Assembly (NCBI RefSeq): GCF_008039565.1 | Contig: NZ_VDUX01000002.1 | Location: 62,001 to 126,000 of the forward strand | Origin: Aeromicrobium terrae | GTDB taxonomy: Bacteria; Actinomycetota; Actinomycetes; Propionibacteriales; Nocardioidaceae | DNA length: 64,000 bases | Reading direction: 5' to 3' | Program-made: the position numbers and the translations under genes | Shown: piece after piece, positions 56,459 through 64,000 of the stretch | How the letters are laid out: each line of letters starts with the position of its first letter | How positions within the stretch are numbered: the first letter of the stretch is position 1 | The notes under the pieces: generated by a model | Database searches by the model: none | Told to the model about the DNA's origin: nothing | Seen by the model: the letters and a program-made list of their open reading frames with translations, nothing else

Positions 56459-57288
56459 GGCGTGAGCCTATCGGCGCTTTGACACCTGGGGCACCAGAAC
56501 AGATTTCTCCCTCCGACGACCTCGGTCGTCACCGCGGTGCCGCAGACGTGGCAGGGCCGGCCGGTGCGTCGGTACACGTACACCTCCCCTCCGTGGTCGT
56601 CGTCACGCGGCGGGCGGCCCATGGCCTCCGGGTCGTGCTCGGGGCGGACGGTGTCGATGGTCCCGGTGCGCACCCCCTCGCGCATCAGGACGACGAGGTC
56701 GGCCCAGATCGCGTCCCACGTGGCGCGTCCGATGTCCCGTCCCGCACGATCCGGCGGCACCTGGTGCCGGAACAGCACCTCCGCGCGGTAGACGTTGCCG
56801 ACGCCGGCGACGACCGCCTGATCCATCAGCAGCGTCGCGATGGACGCGCGCGAGCGGGAGATCCGCTGCCACGCGCGGTCCGGGTCGGCGTCCGCTCGCA
56901 GCGGGTCGGGACCGAGCCGGGCCAGCAGGGCGTCGACCTGTGGCGGGCTGAGCAGCTCGCACGCCGTCGGGCCGCGCAGGTCGGCGAGGCCACCGGGCCC
57001 GCGCAGCCGCCAGCGCACCTGACCGACCACCGGCGGCACCTCGTCCGACGCGTCGGCGAACGCCCACCCGCCGAACAGCCCGAGGTGGACGTGCACGACG
57101 TCGTCCAGGCCGTCGAACGTCACGAGGACGTGCTTGCCCCACGCCTCGGCGTCGGTCAGGACCCGGCCGTCCACCCGCGCGGCGCCCTGGGCGAACCGGC
57201 CCTGAGGGCTGGAGGACTCGACCACCCGGCCGGCGAAGCGACGACGCAGGTCCGCGGCGACGCGGTGGAGGGTGTGACCCTCAGGCAA
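56455..57288 (-). CDS. DNA-formamidopyrimidine glycosylase/endonuclease VIII (Fpg/Nei)
   Basis: 277 residues. It removes oxidised bases and nicks the strand. The N-terminus PEG provides the catalytic proline and glutamate, which must be at the very start of the mature protein, so TTG 57288 is the only sensible start. The helix-two-turn-helix is seen in VAGVGNVYRAEVLF and the zinc finger CHVCGTAV...FWCPRCQ is complete. It overlaps rpiB by 8 bp. The Rv2464c position in Mtb is matched. Confidence 0.9.
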   Translation of the reverse strand: MPEGHTLHRVAADLRRRFAGRVVESSSPQGRFAQGAARVDGRVLTDAEAWGKHVLVTFDGLDDVVHVHLGLFGGWAFADASDEVPPVVGQVRWRLRGPGGLADLRGPTACELLSPPQVDALLARLGPDPLRADADPDRAWQRISRSRASIATLLMDQAVVAGVGNVYRAEVLFRHQVPPDRAGRDIGRATWDAIWADLVVLMREGVRTGTIDTVRPEHDPEAMGRPPRDDDHGGEVYVYRRTGRPCHVCGTAVTTEVVGGRNLFWCPRCQSADRLTP

Positions 57289-57739
57289 GCTCGCCGGTCT
57301 TCTCGTAGCTGAGCAGCATGTCGATGCGACGCTGGTGGCGCGCGGCACCGCTCCACTCCGCGGAGAGGAACGCGTCGACGATCGCGACGGCCTCCTCCGC
57401 GGTGTGCATCCGGGCACCGATGGACACCACCTGGGCGTTGTTGTGCTGGCGCGCCAGCTCCGCGGTCTCGGTGCTCCACGCGAGGGCGGCGCGCGCGCCC
57501 TGGACCTTGTTGGCGGCGATCTGCTCGCCGTTGCCCGACCCGCCGATCACGACGGCGAGCGACCCGGGCTCGTCGACAGCGGCTTGGGCGGCGGCGATGC
57601 AGAACGGCGGGTAGTCGTCCTCGGCGTCGTAGGTCGAGGCGCCGTGGTCGACGGGCTCGTGTCCCTGCTCGGACAGCCAGGCGATCAGGTGGGACTTGAG
57701 CTCGAAGCCGGCGTGGTCGGAGCCGAGGTGGACGCGCAT
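57281..57739 (-). CDS. rpiB: Ribose-5-phosphate isomerase B
   Basis: 152 residues. It interconverts ribulose 5-phosphate and ribose 5-phosphate. GSDHAGFELK at residues 6-15 and GGSGNGEQIAANK with the active-site region are present. ATG 57739 is preceded by CACAAT 7 nt upstream. Its product supports CDP-ribitol synthesis as well as the pentose phosphate pathway. Synteny with Rv2465c is seen. Confidence 0.96.
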   Translation of the reverse strand: MRVHLGSDHAGFELKSHLIAWLSEQGHEPVDHGASTYDAEDDYPPFCIAAAQAAVDEPGSLAVVIGGSGNGEQIAANKVQGARAALAWSTETAELARQHNNAQVVSIGARMHTAEEAVAIVDAFLSAEWSGAARHQRRIDMLLSYEKTGELA

Positions 57740-57752
57740 GGCAGCGATTGTG

Positions 57753-59018
57753 TCAGCCCTGCGCGAGGCGCCGGACGTAGGCCGCGAACGCGTCGGCCGA
57801 CTCGTGCCCGGTGAAGTCGCCGAGCACGTAGCGCTTCTTCTCCGACCGGGCCTCGGCGAGCGGGTCGTTCTTGAGCAGGTCGTCGAGGACGTCGTCCAGG
57901 TTGGACAGGTCACCGAGGAGGACGTACGCGGTCTCGGCCACGGAGTACTCGGCGCGGAACTCATCGACCCCGGTCTTCATCGTGGTCATCGCGTACGGCT
58001 TCTCCGACTGCAGGAAGTCGGACACGACGCTCGAGACGTCGGAGATCAAGGCGTCGGCGTGGTTGCAGCAGTCCGCGACGCTCCAGTCCTTGTCCGCCAC
58101 CTGACCGAAGACGTGCTCGACGCCGGTGGCCTCGCGGTGCTTCCGCAGGACGTCGTGGGTGGCCTTGATGGCCTTGCGCCGCTTCGCCCACCGGTAGCTC
58201 AGCGGGTGCGGCCGGAAGATCACCCGCGCGCCGCGGTCGGCGAGCGCCTGCACGATCTCCGGACCCCGCTCGAGGGAGGAGAAGTTGACGGTCTCGTCGA
58301 CGCCCTGCCAGGTGGGGGCGTAGAGGACGGTCGGCTGGTCGAGCGACGCGATCGGTCCACGAGCCGGCTCGATGTCGGACGCCTGTGGACGCCCGAGGAT
58401 CTCGAACTTCTCCCGCGGGATCGTGATGCCGTGCTTGGCGTACCGGTCGATGCCGGCCTGCCCGCACACGACGAGGACGTCGTACTTCGCGTGGCGCGGG
58501 TTGAAGTTCGCGGGCTTGTCGGAGTCGCCGTGGTTCAGCCAGACGTGCGTGACGTGGCGGTGCCGCATGTAGCCGGCGTTGTTCTTGGCGTTCTGCACGT
58601 AGTAGAGGCTGGTGAGCGACGGGGCCAGCACGTCGCGGAGGTCGCCGAAGCGGTGGCCGCCCAGCTGGATGATCGGCGACTTGAGGTCGCTGTTGGCACG
58701 GACGAAGTCCAGGTACTTCTCGTGCAGGTGGAAGATCACGCACGGCTCGCCGGACGCGAGCAGGTAGGGCTCCCACATGCCGAGCTGCCACGGAGCGCCG
58801 GCCCGGCCCGCGTACGCCATGCCGATGGTGGGCGCGTACTCGCGCAGCGCGGCCCGCAGGCGCCGGCGGTGCCGCCGGTTCCGGATGACGGCCGGAAGCC
58901 GCGAGGGCTCCGGCGGGCCGTCCGGCATCCCGGGCAGCCCGATGCTGTACGGAGGCGTCGACCGGTCGGTGAAACGCTCCTTGATCCTGGCGAGGACCGC
59001 CTTCACCGCGTCAGCCAC
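57753..59018 (-). CDS. CDP-glycerol glycerophosphotransferase family protein (TagF/TarL-like)
   Basis: 421 residues. HGDSDK, YAPTWQG, RPHPLSYRW and DVSSVVSDF are the family motifs. It has no predicted membrane helix but an amphipathic basic N-terminus (residues 1-60). The GTG at 59018 follows CATACT by 7 nt. It is a paralogue of the truncated gene at 1-850. It could prime, extend or decorate a teichoic acid. rpiB starts 14 bp downstream. Confidence 0.9.
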   Translation of the reverse strand: MADAVKAVLARIKERFTDRSTPPYSIGLPGMPDGPPEPSRLPAVIRNRRHRRRLRAALREYAPTIGMAYAGRAGAPWQLGMWEPYLLASGEPCVIFHLHEKYLDFVRANSDLKSPIIQLGGHRFGDLRDVLAPSLTSLYYVQNAKNNAGYMRHRHVTHVWLNHGDSDKPANFNPRHAKYDVLVVCGQAGIDRYAKHGITIPREKFEILGRPQASDIEPARGPIASLDQPTVLYAPTWQGVDETVNFSSLERGPEIVQALADRGARVIFRPHPLSYRWAKRRKAIKATHDVLRKHREATGVEHVFGQVADKDWSVADCCNHADALISDVSSVVSDFLQSEKPYAMTTMKTGVDEFRAEYSVAETAYVLLGDLSNLDDVLDDLLKNDPLAEARSEKKRYVLGDFTGHESADAFAAYVRRLAQG

Positions 59019-59051
59019 GACGGTCAGTATGCCAGCGTGACCAGCGGCGTC

Positions 59052-59939
59052 TCAGCGCACGCCTGCGCGCTGTTCCTCCAGGAAGGCGCCGACGGAGACG
59101 ACGGTCGCGGCGGCCGGCGGCAGCAGGTCCGGATGACGCCAGTAGCCGTGGATCATGCCCAGCGTGCGGCTGGCCGTGACGTCGACCCCGGCGGCCGCGA
59201 GGGACGCAGCGAACGCCTCCCCCTGGTCGCGCAGGACGTCGTGTTCAGCGGTGACCAGGAACGTGGGCGGGAAGCCGGACACGTCCGCTCGGAGCGGGCT
59301 GACCTCCGGCTCGTCGGCGAGCGCGCCGGGCGCGTAGTGCCGCCAGTAGGCGTCCATCTCCTTCGCCTCGAGCGCTGCGTTGTCCTCGTCGGCGTAGGGC
59401 GCGGAGGCGTCGACGGGCGGGTAGATCAGCACGAGGGCGTCCAGCAGGCTCGCGTCCCGCACCGTCAGCCCGGCGAGCAGGTTGGCCCCGGACGAGTCGC
59501 CGATCCCGGCCACCACCTCGTCGGACAGCCGCAGCGACCGAGCCTCGGCGCGCAGCCACCGCGCGGCGGTCGCGACGTCGTCGAGCGGCGCCGGGTAGGG
59601 GTTCTCCGGCGCGAGCCGGTAGTCGACGGCCAGGAGCGCCCAGCCGGTGCGGTGGGCGAGGTAGCGGCAGAACTCGTCGTGCGTCTCGAGGTCGTGGAAG
59701 ACCCAGCCGCCGCCGTGGACGTACAGGGCGACCGGCGCCCCGACGCGCGGCCGGTAGACCCGGCACGGCACCCCGTCGGCGTCGACGTCGTGCACGTCGT
59801 CCAGGCCGATCCGGTCCTCCACCGACAGGGCCTCGGCGCGTCCGGCGTCGCGGCGCTGGTCGATCGTCCACCCCTGGTGGGCGACCTCCTCGGTCTCGAG
59901 GAGTCGGAGGTACTCGACGGCGTCCGGCGTCAGCGGCAT
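59052..59939 (-). CDS. Alpha/beta hydrolase (HSL-type esterase)
   Basis: 295 residues. The oxyanion motif VHGGGW (HGGG) and the nucleophile elbow GDSSGAN mark the hormone-sensitive-lipase group; MIHGYWR carries the catalytic histidine. ATG 59939 is preceded by TAGCGT (59952-59947), 7 nt away. It is an acyl esterase of unknown substrate. Confidence 0.88.
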   Translation of the reverse strand: MPLTPDAVEYLRLLETEEVAHQGWTIDQRRDAGRAEALSVEDRIGLDDVHDVDADGVPCRVYRPRVGAPVALYVHGGGWVFHDLETHDEFCRYLAHRTGWALLAVDYRLAPENPYPAPLDDVATAARWLRAEARSLRLSDEVVAGIGDSSGANLLAGLTVRDASLLDALVLIYPPVDASAPYADEDNAALEAKEMDAYWRHYAPGALADEPEVSPLRADVSGFPPTFLVTAEHDVLRDQGEAFAASLAAAGVDVTASRTLGMIHGYWRHPDLLPPAAATVVSVGAFLEEQRAGVR

Positions 59940-59960
59940 GGCCGCCACGCTACCCCGGCG

Positions 59961-60605
59961 TCAGTTGAGGATCGGGTCGCGCGTGCGGGTGCGCTTCAGC
60001 TCGAAGAAGCCGTCGTAGCCGGCGAGCAGCCGAGCACCGTCGAAGATCCTGCCGGCCTGCTCGCCCTGCGGGGCGGGGCTCATGACCGGCCCGAAGAAGG
60101 CGACGTCGGCGATCGCGATGACGGGGGTGCCGACCTCCTGGCCGACCTTCGAGATGCCGGTCTCGTGGGACGCGCGAATGGCGTCGTCGTGCTCGGTCGA
60201 GTCCGCGGCATCCGCCAGGGACGCGTCCAGGCCGACCTCCTCGAGCGCCTCGACGTACAGCTCGCGGTCGCACTCCCGGCCGTCGACGTGGTGACGCGTG
60301 CCGAGCGCGGTGTACAGGTCGCGCAGCACCTCGGCGCCGTACTTCTGCTCCGCGGCCATCACCACGCGCACCGGTCCCCACCACTCGGGCAGGCGGGCGG
60401 CGTAGCCCGGGTCCAGGTCGTCACGGCCCTCGTTCAGCACGGACAGGCTCATGACGTGGAAGTCGGTGCGCACGTCGCGGACCTTCTCCACCTCCAGCAT
60501 CCAGCGGGAGGTCATCCAGGCCCACGGACAGACCGGGTCGAACCAGAAGTCGACGGTCTCGGTGGTGATGGTCGGTGTGGAGTTGTCGTTCCCCGAAGAA
60601 GTCAT
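59961..60605 (-). CDS. DsbA-family mycothiol-dependent nitroreductase homologue (Rv2466c-like), monothiol form
   Basis: 214 residues. [15 protein letters not shown] near residue 20 aligns with the CPWCWITSRW active site of Rv2466c; the second cysteine is replaced by alanine. Rv2466c reduces nitro compounds with mycothiol. The ATG overlaps the stop of the ybdK-type ligase gene (ATGA). The second cysteine being absent suggests a monothiol mechanism, common in homologues. Confidence 0.85.
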   Translation of the reverse strand: MTSSGNDNSTPTITTETVDFWFDPVCPWAWMTSRWMLEVEKVRDVRTDFHVMSLSVLNEGRDDLDPGYAARLPEWWGPVRVVMAAEQKYGAEVLRDLYTALGTRHHVDGRECDRELYVEALEEVGLDASLADAADSTEHDDAIRASHETGISKVGQEVGTPVIAIADVAFFGPVMSPAPQGEQAGRIFDGARLLAGYDGFFELKRTRTRDPILN

Positions 60606-61747
60606 ACAACGTTCAACAACGGATGCCCCGCGCGCATTTCCTCCACGAGAGATTTCACGACGGCGTCGAGCTCACCGTCGTTCGCCTCGGCGATCGCGCG
60701 CTGTCGCTGATAGGACGCGCCGGTCTTCATGATGGCGCGCACCCCGTCCAGCTCCTCGGAGCAGCCGAGGCGCTCGGCGACCGGCTCCAGGCGGACGAGC
60801 AGCTTCTCCAGGTCGGTGGTGACCAGCTCCTCCTCCGCGTGCTCGTCGAGGATCAGGATCGCGTCCATGCCGTAGCGGGCGGAGCGCCACTTGTTCTCCT
60901 GCGCGAACCAGGGCGGGATGTCGGGCAGCGTGCGGCCGGCGTCCAGCTCCGACGAGAAGTGCTCGACCAGGCAGTGCGTCAGCGCCGAGATGCTGAGCAG
61001 CTCGCTCATCGACGGGATCCCGTCACAGATCCGCACCTCCAGCGTGCCGAACTTCGTGGACGGCCGGAGGTCCCAGCGGATCTCGTCGAGGTGGTCGATG
61101 ACGCCGGTGGTGAGCATGTCGTCGACGTAGGCTTCGAACTGGTCCCACTGCTGGAAGTGGAACGGGAGGCCGGCGGTCGGGAGCTGCTGGAACATCAGGG
61201 CGCGGTTCGAGGCGTACCCGGTGTCCTTGCCGCCCCAGAACGGCGACGACGCGCTGAGCGCCTGCAGGTGGCCGTAGTACGACAGCATCGCCGCGCTGAT
61301 CGGCAGCACCTTCTCGCGGTCCTCGATCCCGACGTGGACGTGCACGCCGTAGATCAGCATCTGCCGCCCCCACCACTGCGTGCGGTCGATGAGGGTGGCG
61401 TACCGCGCCTTGTCGGTGACCTTCTGGTGGGACCACCGGCCGAACGGGTGCGTGCCCGCGCACATCAGCTCGACCCGCAGCGGGTCCGTGATCGTGCGGA
61501 TCTCCTCGATCGCGCGGTCGAGGTCGGCGCCGGCCTCCTTCACGGTGTGCCGGACGCCGGACACGACCTCGACGGTGTTGAGCAACAGCTCCTGCCGGAT
61601 GTGCGGGTGCTCGCCGTCGTCGGGCGCCACGGCGTCGAGGATCGTCTGGGCCACCTGACGCAGGTCACCGGAGTCGACGTCGACCAGGGCGAGCTCCCAC
61701 TCGATCCCCACGGTCGAGCGCTCGGAGACGGCGAACGGGATGCTCAC
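60602..61747 (-). CDS. Glutamate-cysteine ligase-like carboxylate-amine ligase (YbdK/GCS2 family)
   Basis: 381 residues. [14 protein letters not shown] at the start, HVHVG and TLEVRICDG are GCS2-family blocks. It has weak gamma-glutamylcysteine ligase activity in E. coli YbdK. GTG 61747 is preferred because CACGAT lies 6 nt upstream and gives the family-like start [15 protein letters not shown] 61765 is an alternative. It overlaps the nitroreductase gene and shares a short divergent region with pepN. In a mycothiol-using bacterium its product is not obvious. Confidence 0.88.
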   Translation of the reverse strand: MSIPFAVSERSTVGIEWELALVDVDSGDLRQVAQTILDAVAPDDGEHPHIRQELLLNTVEVVSGVRHTVKEAGADLDRAIEEIRTITDPLRVELMCAGTHPFGRWSHQKVTDKARYATLIDRTQWWGRQMLIYGVHVHVGIEDREKVLPISAAMLSYYGHLQALSASSPFWGGKDTGYASNRALMFQQLPTAGLPFHFQQWDQFEAYVDDMLTTGVIDHLDEIRWDLRPSTKFGTLEVRICDGIPSMSELLSISALTHCLVEHFSSELDAGRTLPDIPPWFAQENKWRSARYGMDAILILDEHAEEELVTTDLEKLLVRLEPVAERLGCSEELDGVRAIMKTGASYQRQRAIAEANDGELDAVVKSLVEEMRAGHPLLNVV

Positions 61748-61779
61748 GGCACCATCGTGCCGCATGAAAGAGTGAACGC

Positions 61780-64000
61780 ATGCCTGGAACGAATCTCACC
61801 CGTGAAGAAGCCCAGGAGCGCGCGGCGGTGGTCTCCACCGAGTCCTACGTCGTCGAGCTCGACCTCACCGCCCCGCCAGAAGACGGCAATGCCACCCGCT
61901 TCGGCTCCACCACCACCATCCGGTTCGGAGCCACGCCCGGTGCCTCGACGTTCGCCGACCTCGTCGGCGGCGAGATCTCCGCGATCACGCTGAACGGCGA
62001 GTCCATCGACCCGTCGGTCTACGCCGACAGCCGCATCCCGCTCTCCGGCCTGCAGGAGACCAACGAGCTGCGCGTCGAGGCCACGTGCGCGTACTCGCAC
62101 TCCGGCGAGGGCCTGCACCGGTTCGTCGACCCCGCCGACGACCGGCCGTACCTCTACACGCAGTTCGAGGTGCCGGACGCGCGCCGCGTCTTCACGACGT
62201 TCGAGCAGCCCGACCTGAAGGCGACGTTCGAGATGCACGTCACCGCCCCGTCGCACTGGCAGGTCGTGTCCAACGCGCCCACGCCCGAGCCGGTCCCGGT
62301 GCGCGACGGCGTCTCCCGGTGGGACTTCGCCCCCACCCAGCGGATGTCCACGTACATCACCGCGCTCGTCGCCGGCGAGTACCACGTCGTGCGCGACGCG
62401 TACCACGGCGAGCACGGGGAGATCCCGCTCGGCGTCTTCTGCCGCCAGTCCCTCGTCGAGCACCTCGACGCCGACGACATCTTCCTCATCACCAAGCAGG
62501 GCTTCGAGTTCTTCGAGGGCGCCTTCGAGATGGCGTACCCGTTCGGCAAGTACGACCAGCTCTTCGTGCCGGAGTACAACATGGGCGCGATGGAGAACGC
62601 GGGCTGCGTGACGTTCCGCGACGAGATGATCTTCCGCAGCCGCCAGACCGTCGCCGCGTACGAGTCGCGCGCGAACACGATCCTCCACGAGATGGCGCAC
62701 ATGTGGTTCGGCGACCTCGTGACGATGAAGTGGTGGGACGACCTGTGGCTGAACGAGTCGTTCGCCGAGTTCGCCGCCCACCACTCCTCCGTCGCGGCCA
62801 CCCGCTTCACCGACGCCTGGACCGGCTTCACCAACAACCGCAAGAACTGGGCGTACCGTCAGGACCAGCTGCCGTCGACGCACCCGATCGCGGCCGACAA
62901 CTACGACCTGCGGGCCGTCGAGGCCAACTTCGACGGCATCACCTACGCGAAGGGCGCCTCCGCGCTCAAGCAGCTGGTGGCGTGGGTCGGCGAGAAGGAC
63001 TTCTTCGCCGGGCTCCGCTCGTACTTCACCAAGCACGCGTTCGGCAACACCCAGCTCACCGACCTGCTGGTGGAGCTGGAGGAGGCGTCCGGCCGCGACC
63101 TGCACGACTGGGCCCAGGAATGGTTGCAGACGTCCGGCGTCAACACGCTGCACGCGGAGTTCGAGACCGACGAGAACGACGCCTTCACCTCCTTCACCGT
63201 CGAGCAGACCGCGATCGAGGCCTACCCGACGCTCCGCCGTCACCGGATCGCGATCGGCCTCTACGACCTCGTCGACGGGCGACTGGCTCGCCGTGAACGC
63301 GTCGAGGTCGACGTGCGCGGCGCCTCGACCTCGATCGAGGAGCTGCTGGATCACCGCCGTCCGGACCTCATCCTGCTCAACGACGACGACCTCACCTACG
63401 CCAAGATCCGACTCGACGAGCGCTCGTTCAACGCCCTCGTCGAGAGCAACGCGACGTTCGAGGAGTCGCTCCCCCGGGCCCTGTGCTGGGGCTCGGCCTG
63501 GGACATGACGCGCGACGCCGAGCTGTCGTCCGACAAGTTCGTCTCGCTCGTGCTCGCCGGCATCGGGGGCGAGTCCGACCTCACCGCGGTCTCGGCCCTC
63601 CTGCGGCAGGGCCAGAGCGCCGTGAACCTGTTCACCGCGGAGACCGACCAGCCCGCCCTGCGTGAGCGCTGGGAGGCAGGCCTGCGCAGCCTCGTCGAGG
63701 CCGCCGAGCCGGGCAGCGACCACCAGCTGGCCTTCGTGCGCGGCTACGCGTCCGCAGCCACCGGCCCGGACTACCTGCGCGAGCTGCTCGGCGGAGGCCT
63801 CGACGGCCTGGCCGTCGACACGGACCTGCGCTGGACGCTCGTCACCGCCCTCGCGCGGGTCGGCGACGCCGGCGAGGACGAGATCACCGCGGAGCTCGAG
63901 CTCGACCACACGATCTCCGGCCAGGAGAACGCCTCCGCCGCGCGGGCGATCCGTCCGACCGCCGAGGCCAAGGCCGAGGCGTGGACGCGCATCGTCGAGG
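61780..64000 (+). CDS. pepN: Aminopeptidase N (M1 family), 3' truncated by the window
   Basis: 740 codons are visible of an expected 830-860. GAMEN (substrate N-terminus recognition) and the zinc motif HEMAHMWFGD (HExxH), then NESFAEF with the third ligand. It removes N-terminal residues from peptides. ATG 61780 follows AAGAGT by 6 nt. It runs divergently from the ybdK-type gene. In Mtb, pepN (Rv2467) also neighbours Rv2466c. Confidence 0.95.
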   Translation, partial: MPGTNLTREEAQERAAVVSTESYVVELDLTAPPEDGNATRFGSTTTIRFGATPGASTFADLVGGEISAITLNGESIDPSVYADSRIPLSGLQETNELRVEATCAYSHSGEGLHRFVDPADDRPYLYTQFEVPDARRVFTTFEQPDLKATFEMHVTAPSHWQVVSNAPTPEPVPVRDGVSRWDFAPTQRMSTYITALVAGEYHVVRDAYHGEHGEIPLGVFCRQSLVEHLDADDIFLITKQGFEFFEGAFEMAYPFGKYDQLFVPEYNMGAMENAGCVTFRDEMIFRSRQTVAAYESRANTILHEMAHMWFGDLVTMKWWDDLWLNESFAEFAAHHSSVAATRFTDAWTGFTNNRKNWAYRQDQLPSTHPIAADNYDLRAVEANFDGITYAKGASALKQLVAWVGEKDFFAGLRSYFTKHAFGNTQLTDLLVELEEASGRDLHDWAQEWLQTSGVNTLHAEFETDENDAFTSFTVEQTAIEAYPTLRRHRIAIGLYDLVDGRLARRERVEVDVRGASTSIEELLDHRRPDLILLNDDDLTYAKIRLDERSFNALVESNATFEESLPRALCWGSAWDMTRDAELSSDKFVSLVLAGIGGESDLTAVSALLRQGQSAVNLFTAETDQPALRERWEAGLRSLVEAAEPGSDHQLAFVRGYASAATGPDYLRELLGGGLDGLAVDTDLRWTLVTALARVGDAGEDEITAELELDHTISGQENASAARAIRPTAEAKAEAWTRIVE

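Noticed and set aside
57696..60710. A 1000-codon open frame on the plus strand
   Set aside because: It runs antisense to rpiB, the polymerase, esterase and nitroreductase genes, all of which have conserved motifs.
61744..63909. A 720-codon minus-strand open frame
   Set aside because: It is antisense to pepN, whose zinc motif is intact.

Overview
The window is high-GC DNA, densely coding on both strands, with many GTG starts and short ATGA/GTGA overlaps between genes. The gene content points to an actinobacterium, probably of the Nocardioidaceae (Aeromicrobium/Nocardioides-like): ClpP1-ClpP2-ClpX, an Rv2466c-type mycothiol-dependent nitroreductase homologue, DUF4233, TIGR03960/TIGR03936 proteins and HTTM/DUF5819 pairs. 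The genus is an inference. Many genes have a TANNNT-type -10 hexamer ending 6-8 nt before the start codon, which suggests that leaderless mRNA is common here and which I used to choose starts.

Region 1 (1-5.5 kb) is a cell-envelope block: the 3' part of a CDP-glycerol/ribitol polymerase, a GT-C membrane glycosyltransferase, a PAP2 phosphatase and a cytidylyltransferase-SDR fusion of the kind that makes CDP-ribitol, i.e. a wall teichoic acid locus. A second polymerase-like gene lies at 57.8-59.0 kb. Region 2 (4.7-15 kb) is accessory: a siderophore-interacting reductase, an M13 metallopeptidase, an MFS carrier, two HTTM/DUF5819 modules flanking an LPSTG wall-anchored protein, a quinone reductase-like gene and tRNA-Ala.

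Region 3 (15-50 kb and 56-64 kb) is the conserved actinobacterial chromosome block known from Mycobacterium (pepN, nitroreductase, rpiB, nei, tig, clpP1, clpP2, clpX, valS, folC, DUF4233, ndk, rne, rplU, rpmA, obg, proB, proA, nadD, rsfS, phosphatase). Extra modules sit at its joints: an MFS gene plus a palindromic element between the TIGR03960 and TIGR03936 genes; a transglycosylase and an NADP-binding protein beside ndk; a GH13 glucosidase with a complete alpha-glucoside/trehalose-type ABC importer between ndk and DUF4233; an MmpL transporter between folC and valS; a second palindromic element beside valS; and a lipase and SRPBCC protein between clpP1 and tig.

Region 4 (49.7-56.5 kb) holds tRNA-Pro, a small P-loop kinase, a very large calcium-binding beta-roll protein with a polytopic membrane C-terminus, tRNA-Gly with a nearby copy of its own 3' end, an SDR and a membrane-bound SpoIIE-type phosphatase. 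The window ends inside pepN. There is no gene-free stretch longer than about 250 bp. No transposase, integrase, CRISPR array or prophage gene was seen. The most unusual signals are the family of palindromic elements with 23-26 bp perfect terminal inverted repeats, the overlapping back-to-back -10 elements, the 14-bp inverted repeat around the valS start, the duplicated HTTM/DUF5819 locus and the beta-roll/membrane fusion.
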